A stretch of DNA of 64,000 nt from Adiantum capillus-veneris. Lineage: Eukaryota > Streptophyta > Polypodiopsida > Polypodiales > Pteridaceae. Made by a program: the position numbers and the translations under genes. This document shows positions 35,853 through 47,575 of this stretch, piece by piece. Each line of letters begins with the position of its first letter. The stretch's first letter is position 1. The DNA is taken from assembly GCA_014529385.2 (NCBI GenBank), contig CM043968.1, positions 29,070,013 through 29,134,012 of the forward strand, written 5' to 3'. The notes beneath the pieces are model-generated. The model made no database searches. It had not been told where the DNA came from and saw nothing but the letters and a program-made list of their open reading frames with translations.

Positions 35853-36092
35853 CTTCGCGGGTGATGCTTGGATTGGGCCACCACAGAAATGAAATTTGTA
35901 GCCTAAGTGCGCGAATCCTCAAAGAGTAAGCTCGGTCAAGTTGGAGCAGGTGTCGGCAAAAGGATGTGTGTGTGCTAGGGTAGATATCTACGGGGCTCCA
36001 TAGTCGAGATCTTCTTCTTCTTCATCTTCTCCATGGTCTCTTGCATGCATGCAAGAACTCTATAATTAACACCATGACCTTGCTCTGATATC

Positions 36093-36852
36093 AGTGAGAG
36101 CCTAGAGCCAGGGAACTTGATGCTCCACCTGGCACCCAACCATCTCTTTCTATTCTTATAGAGAAGCCCCTATGCTAGTTCCCCGACCCTTGGCCTCACA
36201 ATATACCAATAATAATATCGATGCTGGGTTTTTGCCAAAAAGCATCGAGATTGCACTAATAAATTTTCATCTAGGGCCAACTCTCCCCTATAGGCCTCCG
36301 ACTTGATAAACATAAGAAAATTCAAATAACAAGCTAATTTTAAAAAACATTCATAGCACACAATTAATAAAAAATTAAACATAATTACAAGAAATAAACA
36401 AAATCAATGTGTTTTTTTTGTTTCTACATGTTTCTCTGTGCCTAGTCACTATTTTACCTCCACATGTTGTCCGACACATGGCAATCCTACCTAGCACCTC
36501 ATAGTTGTATTTATATAACAAATTGAGCATTATTTTTGGCTCCCAATTTGAGCGTCTCTATACAACGGCTTCTCTACCCTATGTGCGTGTGTTCAAGTTG
36601 AATACGAAAAGAAGTCATGGAAAGGATGCTTGCGAAGCAAGATTGGTCATTTGCAGGTGAGTGCATGTGTTGAGTTGAATTTGAAGGTGGTCCATACAAA
36701 AAAGAGCAAGAGCAAGAGCAAGAGCAAGAGTGCACGTGTTGAGTTGAATTTAAAAAGAGCAAGAACAAGTGCAAAGAGCGAGCAAGACCGTCCCGGGAGC
36801 AACTCAAAGAAGAGCGGGCGATCTAACACAAGAGCAGCAGCTTCAGAGAAAA
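36093..36852. other. Upstream region of the methyltransferase gene
   Basis: The first few hundred bases are AT-rich and may include a remnant LTR of the ancient gypsy element. A local duplication (gagtgcatgtgttgagttgaat near 36659 and 36729) with gagcaa triplet repeats between lies 120-200 bp upstream of the ATG. The promoter and start of transcription cannot be placed from sequence. Confidence 0.5.
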
Positions 36853-37002
36853 ATGGCCAATTTGTTCATTGAGCAGGCGAGCTTGTACGCGGCAGCGAGG
36901 CCCGATTACCCCTCCTCTCTCTTCTCCTTCCTCGCTTCTCTCTCTTCTCACCACCAGCGAGCTTGGGATGTCGGCACCGGCAGCGGACAGGCAGCGTTTG
37001 CG

Positions 37003-37091
<89 letters not shown>

Positions 37092-38003
37092 CACACACTC
37101 ACACACACACCTTCTTCATCTGTGGTCATTGTGTGCTGCCTTTTGCATGGTCATTGTGTGCTGCTGCGTGCATCCCCCCCCCCCCCCCCCCCCCCTTCCC
37201 CCTCCCACACACACACACACACACGAAAAAATACCTGTTGTCTGTCAATTTGTCATGTTTGTTGCACATGCATGTGCCCATTGAAGCATGCCGTTCTGCT
37301 ACCGTGGTTCTGTTGCATGTGCGCACATTGTGATGTTTTTGCCCATGTATGCATGTCCATCTCATCCCCTTTCTTTCACCAGATTGCAGAGCACTATGAG
37401 AGTGTGATCGCAACTGATACAAGCGAAACACAATTGGCACATGCCCGCAAGCGAGACAACATCCAGTATGTCTGTACACGTCCTGGTTTGAGCCAGGAAG
37501 ACTTGGAGAACATAGTGGGAGGCGAGGGAACGGTCGATATTGTGATAGTCGCGCAAGCCCTTCACTGGTTCGATCTTGAAAGCTTCTATGCGAATGTGAA
37601 AAAGGTTTTAAAAAAACCTGGCGGTGTTTTGGCTGCCTGGTGCTATACAGAGCCGGTGGTATGTGAAGAGGTAGATAAAGTTTTTTGGGATTTCTACAAT
37701 CAGTCAGGGCCCTATTGGGATCCTGCACGCAAACTTGTGGATGATGAATACAAGAGCTTGCACTTCCCTTTCGAGCCAATACGCACTCTTGATGGAACGG
37801 GGCCTTTTCGGTTCGAGTCCAAGAAGGTGATGAATGTGGAGGCGTTCTTGACTTATTTAGGATCCATGTCGGTGTTACAAGGTGCTCGAAGTAAAGGTGT
37901 TGAGCTTTTGCATGAGAGCCGCAAGAGTGCATTCAGAGCGGCATGGGGTGATGGCGTCCGCACCGTCACATACCCTATCCACCTGCGTGTGGGGTGTGTG
38001 TGA
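36853..38003 (+). CDS. SAM-dependent methyltransferase (class I, type 11-like), two exons
   Basis: Exon 1 36853-37002 (50 codons) and exon 2 37383-38003 join in phase 0 (GCG|GTACTC ... TTCACCAG|ATT), giving about 256 aa with no stops, typical for the small plant 'putative methyltransferase' family related to DDB_G0268948. The protein starts [20 protein letters not shown]. Motif I, which binds S-adenosylmethionine, is [13 protein letters not shown] at the end of exon 1; the next acidic loop is [29 protein letters not shown] and [14 protein letters not shown] are the usual post-I and motif II/III regions. The substrate is unknown. It is probably a soluble cytosolic enzyme, as no signal or membrane segment is seen. 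The intron is short but contains (CT)n, (CA)n and poly(C). This is the only host gene in the window that looks intact. Confidence 0.88.
37009..37224 (+). repeat. (CT)n-(CA)n and poly(C) tracts inside the methyltransferase intron
   Basis: A compound CT then CA microsatellite spans about 37009-37110. A poly(C) run lies at about 37176-37195 and a second short CA run at 37207-37224. All are inside the 380-bp intron. Confidence 0.95.
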
Positions 38004-38825
38004 CAAGGAGCTTGACATTATCATCTCGGAGCACATTTTTGCTTGAGGGCTCAATGAATGTGGAAGGCCCTAAGCTGGTTATGATCTTGGATTTTTACTG
38101 TTGGGATTCATTGCCATCACATTTTGTTATTGCATATAGGGAACTCTTCTATTCTACTCAAGTGTAATTTAAAATCTTGAAGCTGCACTCAAAGATAGGT
38201 ATATACCAAGTGTAACTTGCATGCTTGAATATTTTGCCCTTCATTCTTACAATTTGGTCACACTTTGCGTTCATTAGTGATTATATATTGTGTTGGTGCT
38301 AAACCGCAACTTTCTTTGCAAACAAAAGAAAAGCAGATGTTTGCATTAATGAAAGAAGATAAAAGACAGAACCAATACTAACTTCATGGGAGAAGGCATA
38401 ATGATAACACTGATTCTTTTGCAATCAATCTTGCCAAATAACTAGATGTTGAACCTAAATGTAACCTTGTTTACACCATGTATAATGTCTCCTCAATCAG
38501 ATCGAATTTCTATGTCTTCGAGCTTCTAATTATGTGATCTCTACACTAATGATGAGCTTCTGATGGGATCTCTACACTACTAGAGAAGTTGCCCTTCGTC
38601 TGACATGTAAGGTGAACCTCCACATTCAACCGACCTATCGTTGGGTCGATTGCAAGTGAGTAGTCTCCAGTGGTGGTCTTAATCCATGCATAAGGCATAG
38701 GATATCAATATTTAGTGGGTGATCTCATGTGCTTGAGACCCAAGTAGCTTGATTGGAAATGTTTTATAGACTCCGAATTGAGTTGTTTGCCTCTTTCTTG
38801 GAGGCATGGTGGAAATATACATCAC
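38004..38825. other. Downstream of the methyltransferase gene
   Basis: It includes the 3' untranslated region of the gene. I see no second coding sequence. Confidence 0.5.
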
Positions 38826-39082
38826 GAGCTCGTCTGACCCGCCTACAGCGGGTCTCGCTCGCTCTTACCAATGGTTTCAATGGCTAATTTTATACAATTT
38901 CTCAAGCTCACTCATAAGCACACATATAAACACTCACATTATATCTCTCTCATTTTTCTATTCTGGCTTTTGAATGTCTCTATGCATCCATGTATGCATG
39001 TAAGTATGTATATATGTGTGTACGTACCTAAGTCTATATGTGTGTAAGTATGTATATATGTGTGTACGTACCTAAGTCTATA

Positions 39083-39133
<51 letters not shown>

Positions 39134-40417
39134 TTACTTGTACGTACAACGTGTATATGTATTTACATATGTGTGTGTCTATCTTTATACATCTCTCCAC
39201 GACACATCAGTACATTCTCGTTGTCTCTCCCTTGTCATCCCTCACCACCTCCCTTAAGAGCCACCACACTCTTTAGGGATTTTTTTTTTTTGCAAACATA
39301 CACAATTAATCCCTTGAATGAAACTATCAATAGGAAGTTTCACAAAATTGACCTTACATATTTGGACTATTTTCACTAAACATCGACAAAATCAACTATG
39401 TCTCTCTCCATATTTACGCTATTTTTTCTCAAATTTGAAGGGGATGAGTCAGCTTTCAGAGATCCGTCTATCGCTAATCAGCATCAAATGGCATCACAAT
39501 CCACAATAGCTATCACGTTAGAATAGTAATTAATTATGGACCTTCAAGCCTCCCTAGATGCTCTCAAGCAATGATTGAGCCTATGTTGGGAAAAATTATG
39601 GAACTTAATTTGATGGATTCAATTTATCAATAGGAAGGGAGAACGTCCTTTGCTTTTTGTGCCTTGAGATACTCTACTACGTATGCAGCCAAGCTCCAAT
39701 ATCTGATGGAGATGTGCACCATGAGGGAGATGATGAGCATGTTGGCGTACCTTTTGATGGCCAGATTGGTCAATAATAGCAAGCTTGGGACTTCACATAG
39801 GGAGTGAGGTGCCTCATTATTAAAAAACTGTATTCGACACCCACCACTACAAATGCCATGGCATCTCTAATGAGTACCACTAATTATGCCAATTAAATCT
39901 TACAAACAAATGATTCAATCTAGATTAAGGGATCCAACTAATGGTAAAGGAAATGGAATGGCCATGGAAGCTCTTAAAATTTAAAGTCAAATAGTGGCAG
40001 AAAGGTATTGATCTAGCAACAATGTAAGTGGTATATATGCTACACAGAGAGAAAAAGAGGTAGGGGATGTATGGTACCACACTAGCAACATGCTCATGGT
40101 GCCATCTATGCAAATCTTGACGCTAGTGTGCAGTGTCACACAGAAATAGCCACCATAGATCGAGAGAGAAAAGGATTTCCTATATTGGATGTGAGCAGGG
40201 CATTGAGACTCAAGAGCCATCACAATTTTATCTAGACACGATCACAAAATATAAATGCGGGTAGAGAAAACGGTTGGTGAGTTGAAGAAGGAGTGGCTCG
40301 TCTGAACGATCACATAGAGAGGGAAAGTTGAGAGAGACATAGGTGGAGAGGGAGTGCTCGACGGGCCTGTTTTTTTTTTTCCACACGTCCCTCGACATCT
40401 TACCGAGATCCCTCCCC

Positions 40418-40464
<47 letters not shown>

Positions 40465-40977
40465 CGCGATGCCTCTTCACCTCTTGTCAGCCTCCCCCCC
40501 GCCGCAAACAACCGCTCTTCGCATTCTCGTAGGTAGTCCAACCCACGTCTACCTGCACATGCATGCTTATCAAGCCACATGGCATGCTGAAATTTGGTCC
40601 TGCTTAATAGATTAAAATAGATGAAGCCTGTATTGTTGCCAACCAAACAGAAGGACTCTTCTATAGTATATGTCTACCTCCTATTTGAGTGCAGGATAAA
40701 GAATACCCTACTCCCAAATGGAAGGCCTCTGTTATATTACACACTTCCGCACTTCAATGAGTCACATCAAGGGTCACCATTAATGACTCTGGGGTTTTGG
40801 GTCTCTTGCAGCAGTTGGAAGCATAATGGGTCATCTCCGCCGACCTTGTTGCATCTTCAATAGTTAGAATTCTGCTCTTTTTCTTCTTCTCTCTTGCGTG
40901 AGTCAACCCCAGACACCCTCAAGCTTGTTTCTCTTTGAAATCCACTCAATCATTTGCGGGAATGGTCGCCATTGACT

Positions 40978-41013
<36 letters not shown>

Positions 41014-41193
41014 TCGTGCATGTGCCATGGGCCAGTAGAAGCAAGATATCCATTTAGAAAGCTTCAATGCTTGCTCGCCTTCATCGAAGACGGCCCCGCC
41101 GACGTCATGGTTGCTCACCACCTCGCTCCCCAGCTGTTAGCTGCTGCCACGTGGAACACCTAAAAAATCCTTTCCATAATATGGTAATATAGA
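38826..41193 (-). mobile_element. Candidate non-autonomous Helitron
   Basis: The left end (3' end on the minus strand) carries a GC hairpin (acccgcctacagcgggt) and shares about 35 bp with the 3' terminus of the autonomous Helitron at 53861; the terminal CTAG has become CTCG. The right end begins TCTATATTACCATATTATGG on the minus strand at 41193 and contains a CCACGTGGCA block typical of Helitron 5' ends, with T as the next host base. A second possible 5' end lies inside at 40621 (TCTATTTTAATCTATTAAGC), so this may be a nest or tandem of Helitrons rather than one element. It contains (TA)n at 39088-39129, a CT run at 40425-40461 and a GA run at 40979-41010, and no transposition gene. Confidence 0.45.
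39088..39129. repeat. (TA)n microsatellite
   Basis: About 40 bp of alternating TA follow a region of GTATGTATA-like decay. Confidence 0.95.
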
Positions 41194-41254
41194 TAGGTAC
41201 ATGGTGCAATAAACATGAAGGTAAGAGACGTGTACTTGGAAGAGGGCAATTGAG

Positions 41255-41255
41255 A

Positions 41256-41326
<71 letters not shown>
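41255..41326. repeat. (TA)n-(GA)n compound microsatellite
   Basis: TA repeats to about 41281 are followed by GA repeats to 41326. Confidence 0.95.
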
Positions 41327-41329
<3 letters not shown>

Positions 41330-41331
<2 letters not shown>

Positions 41332-42246
41332 CATAATTACAAAGGCCAAATTGTCGATTTGCCACTCTGCATCCTTTTAACATCTCTCTTTCTGACAAGG
41401 CCCGTAGGCAAAGTGAAGCGCCCAAGGTGGTGTGCTTGTACTTTGCACCTAGTACTGTGTTGCAATGGCTCATGTTAAATATCGGCTAGCTAAGCGACGT
41501 GTAGGTGGAGCTGACCGGGGGAGCCGGTCACGGTGCTTTTTGGGGGGGTCAACTTTTTCTTAAAAGTTATGTAAGGCAGGCTGCAGCCAATGTGCAGATG
41601 TGCGTGCGTAGTGCAGTGGTACAACTCCTGCTCTTGACGGGGAGGTCCGGTGTTCAAGCTGCGTGTCGTGCAACACATTGACCTTTTAGTCAACTCCTCC
41701 CAGTCGGTTTCATTTGACTGACAACCGGCTCCGACTGCCTTGCCACGTAGGCAATTAGCTAGCCGATATTTAACCAAACCCACTCTATGCGTGCAAAGCA
41801 TGGCTCACGTGAGGCCGAACCAGCTCGAGGGGAGCATGGTTCAGGCAAGGCATTGCACGGGAGATAAGGAGGCAGCAAAGTTGAGCTGCGATGCGCTCGA
41901 GAAAGTGGGACAGTGTGGGCTAAAGAAAAAGAGAGAGAGAGAGACAGATCATCATCATCGTAGAAAGTGGTAGTGTGGACTCCAGAGCTGGGTGACACGA
42001 AAAAGAATCAGACACGACAATTTCAAAAGAATGTAGCCATACCTCTTGCAGTAGGTGGGGGCCATGTAGACGCCTCTTGATACTCGTCTCATCAAATGGT
42101 TTACTCCAATCAAACTCACCATGGAGAGAGAGGAGGAAGAACGTTCTGCACGAAACATGGCTGCTCTGTGAAAGCCTAACTTGTCAACAAAACCCAAACC
42201 CTTTCCCTTTGCTTTCTCGCTCGCGTCGGCTTGTGTGCGCTAGCAT

Positions 42247-42307
<61 letters not shown>

Positions 42308-42860
42308 GTGTGTGTGCACGTGCGTGGTGCATCTTGTTTGGAGCTGGGTTGCGCCCGTGCCAGTAGTGGGAGTGGCGGGAGGGGGATGCACAGGGTCACA
42401 CCCAATTTAGTTTCAGCGCAGAGAAGAGAAACGCAGAAAAGGCGACCGCGCCTACCTTGCTCTCATTGGCTCCTGCAACCCTACGATGAAGGAGGAAGCT
42501 GATTTCCCGTAACCTTCGCTAAGCCCCCCCTTTTTCAAAGTGGTAGTAGGGTTATTGGCACCTTTCAGGTTTCATGCATTTCTTTCGGATTTTCTTAAAA
42601 TGGTAAACATCCTCACACTACTCCTCCCACTCCCCCTGGGCGCGACCCAGCTCTTAGTTACCAATAGTCCTACGTCTACATCTTCCCCCCAACCCGCTAC
42701 CAATGGCTCTTGAGCTTCTCTTTTCCACCACCACCCGGTGCATGCCTGAATAGTCTTGTGAAGCCACATGACAGCCTGAATTTTGTGCTCCTTAATAGAG
42801 TTCCTTAATTCCTTAATAGAGTAGAAAGAGACCATTGCCATTCATTTGTTATGTAAACTA
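41330..42860. other. Unassigned interval with CT tract and a possible Helitron 5' end
   Basis: It contains (CT)n at about 42253-42302. Near 42832 the minus strand reads TCTACTCTATTAAGG followed downstream by a CATGTGGC block, the same style as the Helitron 5' end at 40621. No gene supported. Confidence 0.4.
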
Positions 42861-42863
42861 ATA

Positions 42864-42885
42864 CTACGGCGCCGCCTTCGGCGGC
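42864..42885 (-). other. Helitron-like 3' terminus
   Basis: On the minus strand a perfect 6-bp stem with TTC/GAA loop (GCCGCCGAAGGCGGC) is followed by GCC and GTAG then T. Helitron 3' ends have such a hairpin just before CTRR; here CTAG would have mutated to GTAG. The stem resembles that of the 140-bp Helitron at 62754. Confidence 0.4.
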
Positions 42886-42954
42886 AGCACTGCCTCCGGC
42901 ATTGCTATGCGGATTTTCTTACCTTAGACATGCCAACACTACCTATACTATCTG

Positions 42955-43137
42955 GAGAGACACCATCACTTAGCATCTACCGAAAAACGTCCAAACCTCC
43001 TTGGTCCTTCCCAAGTTGGACATAACTTGCCATTAGTGTATTCCAAGAGAGGACATCCTGGACACGAAGCACCTCAAGCATCTTTTGTGCTTTATGAAGT
43101 GCACCACATTTGGCATACATGGTGATCAAGGCTTGCT
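42955..43137 (-). pseudogene. PPR gene fragment
   Basis: The minus strand reads QALITMYAKCGALHKAQKML, then VQDVLSWNTLMASYVQLGKD, then GGLDVF and a stop. This is the repeat signature of a plant pentatricopeptide-repeat protein (PLS class: ALI.MYAKCG, DV.SWN). Such proteins bind organellar RNA. Only about 1.7 repeats are present, with no start and no end. It lies 70 bp from a Helitron-like 3' end, which suggests gene-fragment capture. Confidence 0.75.
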
Positions 43138-43276
43138 ATATGGATTAGGGCATACACAGTACTTGCATGCGCCTATATGGAGATTTAACAACACCACGGT
43201 CGACTCAGCTGGTGCCAACAAACTCCATGTCATTAACACGACCTTGTCCGCCCAAGACAACGGTAGCAGGGCACCT

Positions 43277-43381
<105 letters not shown>

Positions 43382-43598
43382 TTATGGGGGGCGGGGGCTT
43401 CGAAAGCCCTCAACCATTGTAGATGGGGAGGTGAAAAGAAGTGGGCCTTTTCTTGAATAGCAAGGCCTAAGAGGTTGTGAGAGGTAATTAGAGAGCACAA
43501 TACACAAAGCCGTTGGGATAAAAAAAGACGATGAACATCGAAAAAACACTGGAGGTCACATTTGGTTACACGTGGTCCCTTAACTCCTTTTGCGGTAG

Positions 43599-44490
<892 letters not shown>

Positions 44491-44788
44491 ACATTGACGA
44501 TGCTCTTCAGTGATCGATGCAATACTTTCTCGGACAATACCCGATGCCGGGCATCCTTGGACATTGATGATGATGATGATGATAATAATGACTTCAATTT
44601 TTTACTTTATTTCATTTTTATTTTGTACCAGACATTGTATAAGATCTACCAACAAAGAAGAGGCAAAGACAGAATTGCAAAATAGAAAGGTCTTTGAAAT
44701 GTGTGTGGATAGACCCAACGATTGCTAAGAAATGCCCATGCAAAGCCATTGTCTTCATCACAGCCTGTTGGGTTGAACAAATCAGGCG

Positions 44789-44826
<38 letters not shown>

Positions 44827-45388
44827 TGAACACTCCAATTCAACGGCTCCTCCCCAAGGGAAAAGTATGGGTTTTACTGTCTGCTTGCTAGTTGGAACAC
44901 GCAATTAGTCCACGCAGCTCAAGGTGTATAGCCTTGAGGGTGTGCTCGTCAGCAAGCAATAGAGCGATATATGACTGCCTTAACACAGAGTTGAGCGAGA
45001 GATGCAAAAAAGTGGGGGAAGACGTAACAAGTATACATGCACTCCCTCTTGCATCATATTGCACTCCCTCTCTCCCTCTTTGTCTCTCTATCATCATACC
45101 TTCACAAATATGCACGCCTAAGAAACCCTGAGGCTTGCAACCACTGCAAAATGGGCTCGGCCTACCATATGGGCCTGGAAGGAATTCAAACTGTCGTTGA
45201 GGCAGATCGCTACCTATTCTATACATGGAGCGATGAGAGTCTCAATTTTAGCCATCAGGTAGAGAGGAAGAGAGGAGAAAGGGGGGCTCCTGGCTCTCAA
45301 ATTGCAAATAGACACCAACTACCCAGACTGGGAAGGGTGCCCCTTCTCTTGAGCTATGGCCAGTCACTTCCATCCTGGCAATGCGCAG
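44491..45388. other. Unassigned interval
   Basis: It contains a (CT)n run at 44790-44822 and a small GAT repeat near 44565. No supported gene. Confidence 0.5.
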
Positions 45389-45784
45389 AAGCAGCCACGT
45401 GAATCTCACTCTAGTGATTAATCACATGAAGCTCACTTTTCCCTTATAACCCATGGGCATCGCAATAGATCACATGGTTGATATATGGCGGTAGACATGG
45501 TCCATGTAAGAAATGGTATGAAAGATGAAGAGACCATGAGGGACGACATTACCGTCTGTCCATCCCTCGAGAGTGGTCTGCAGTAGCAGCCACGTGAAGC
45601 TCACTCTAGTGATCAATCACATTAAGCTCACTTTTCCCTAGTAACCCATGGGCATCGCAATAGATCACATGGTTGATATGGCGGTAGACATGGTCCATGC
45701 ATGTAAGAAATGGTATGAAAGATGAAGAGACCATGAGGGACGACATTACCGTCTGTCCATCCCTCGAGAGCGGTATGCAGTAGT
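45389..45784. repeat. Tandem duplication of about 197 bp
   Basis: Two adjacent near-identical copies (about 45389-45586 and 45587-45784) share gcaatagatcacatggttga and gacgacattaccgtctgtcc. On the minus strand the second copy runs on from an open frame (MLATYARADQLNHVLLSLPL...). I cannot identify that protein. Confidence 0.85.
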
Positions 45785-46004
45785 TGTAATACTAGAGAGT
45801 CAGCCATGAGTTGCCCCTTGCTATTGAAACATAAGTAGTGCAATGGCAAGGAGAGCAAAACGTGGTTGAGCTGGTCGGCCCTGGCGTAAGTGGCTAGCAT
45901 CCTTGAAAAGAAAGCGGTGGAGGCCAATGCAAAATCCGCTGTGCAATAGACTGCAGCTACTCCGATCGTGTCAGATATCTGGCCGGCCCACTGCTGTGAG
46001 TCGA

Positions 46005-46345
<341 letters not shown>

Positions 46346-46347
<2 letters not shown>

Positions 46348-47160
46348 CTTCTCCTCTTCCCTTGATTTGCGGGCTACTGCACACCTCTCTCGACTTGTGA
46401 GTCGTGACTCATAACTTGTGAGCACAAGGCTTGTTTATCAGCCCCACAACTCCAGGACGTGCGGTATCCGTCCGTCAATTTCCGAGGATTTTGCTCGCTA
46501 TTTGAGGTGTCTGTCGAGCAGTGTTTGGGAAAAATCTGTCTCAGCTTTATATAGTGCCGTTTTCGATTTCCAAAATGCCGGTTGAGCGCAACGGGAAAAG
46601 GAGAAATTCTACCCCAAAATAGAGAAAAATAGTGTAAAAACCCGAAAAAGTAACCTATCTTTAAAAATTTCCTCTTGGAAAATTCAAGGAAAGGAATTTT
46701 GTAGGTTTGGAAAATTTATTTTTCCCGATGCCCATGAAGGCAGGAGGCCTGGAGGCCAATACTACCGCTATTCGTTCGCTACTGTTCGAGGCTGGCAGCC
46801 ACACTGGAAGTGTGATCGGCCATGGATGATGGCAGCCACATCACTGGAAGAGGACCATCCGTGAATGGCGCCTTGACTCCCCACCTGTGCCACTCTTCAA
46901 AGAAGTTTGAGGGGTGAGTCTGCTTGTAGCTCGAGCCTCGAGGTGAAGCCGGTCCCTTGGAGCCCAGGTGCGCTGCCAGCTCTCACTGTTGCGCTGTGCA
47001 GCCGGGAGACGCAGGGCACACTCAGACAATATACTCTCTCTCTCTCTCTCTCACACAGACACACACACACACACACACACACTCTGTGACACACACAAAC
47101 ACACACACACACACTCTGTGTGGCAGTGTGCAGTCTTTAGCTTCTAGCAAAATGCATGAG
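46346..47160. other. Unassigned interval left of the NPH3 fragment
   Basis: It contains CT and CA runs at 47033-47116. Open frames at 46841-47029 on the minus strand have no NPH3 features that I can recognise, although they lie where later exons of that gene would be expected. Confidence 0.4.
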
Positions 47161-47273
47161 CGCCCCAGCTACACTCTAGTCGCTCAGACTTAAGGCCTTG
47201 GCTTTCCGTTGCCATATTCACCCTCTTGTAAAGAGGAAGGCTTAACATCGCAATGTCTTCATACCACCAATCG
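47161..47273 (-). pseudogene. NPH3-domain pseudogene, downstream part
   Basis: The minus strand from the copia target site reads DWWYEDIAMLSLPLYKRVNM then ATESQGLKSER and, in the next frame, AGALMHFARS. This is the conserved NPH3 block (WWYEDI..LSL..F+R). It continues the frame of 52960-52452 across the copia insertion. A one-base frame change and no clear following exon mark it as broken. Confidence 0.8.
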
Positions 47274-47500
47274 TGTTGGAATTAGGGTTGCAGAGAAACA
47301 CACACAGCTTGGAGAAGACGAAGGAAGCTCAAGGCACACAATAGAGAGTGTGTTACTTAGTGTGCAATGGAAAGATGGATAGCCCTAGAGTGATGGGCGT
47401 ATATACAATGCACGGGGGAAAAAACCTCCTAAAGAGGGAAAAAATGCCCCGACGGTCCTAGTGTGTTCACACACATCACTACCACATGTATATGGTAACA
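47274..47500 (-). repeat. 3' LTR of the copia element
   Basis: 227 bp, TGTTGG...GGTAACA on the plus strand. The adjacent 47501-47510 (aatcccccct) is the polypurine tract AGGGGGGATT on the coding strand. Confidence 0.95.
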
Positions 47501-47575
47501 AATCCCCCCTGGAGTGATGCGGTGAACGAGAGCTGGCACATGAGTAAAGGGAAGTGCCATGCCCTGAGGACAGGA

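Larger units (their letters stand above)
32191..36092 (-). mobile_element. Ancient Ty3/gypsy element, heavily mutated
   Basis: Read right to left. A PBS-like word (TGATATCAGAGC) lies near 36092-36081. Gag N-terminal coding is at 35185-34874 (ends PPVFQGEAKERNKDTIISSL). A zinc-knuckle region is at 34195-33899 (CFTSMGSGHGKKYCPK), and a protease-like ILIDDSASHDF near 33730. RT traces at 33100-32500 include KPPYR, SSPWASRILLVKK, a decayed FDD region and FLGHIIS. Stops and frame changes are frequent throughout, and the 3' half is missing at the copia boundary near 32190. It is unrelated in detail to the gypsy family at 14258. Confidence 0.72.

Noticed and set aside
36574-36872. Short gene from the Lys/Ser repeat frame upstream of the methyltransferase
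   Set aside because: It is produced by gagcaa triplet repeats in the upstream region and ends at the methyltransferase start.
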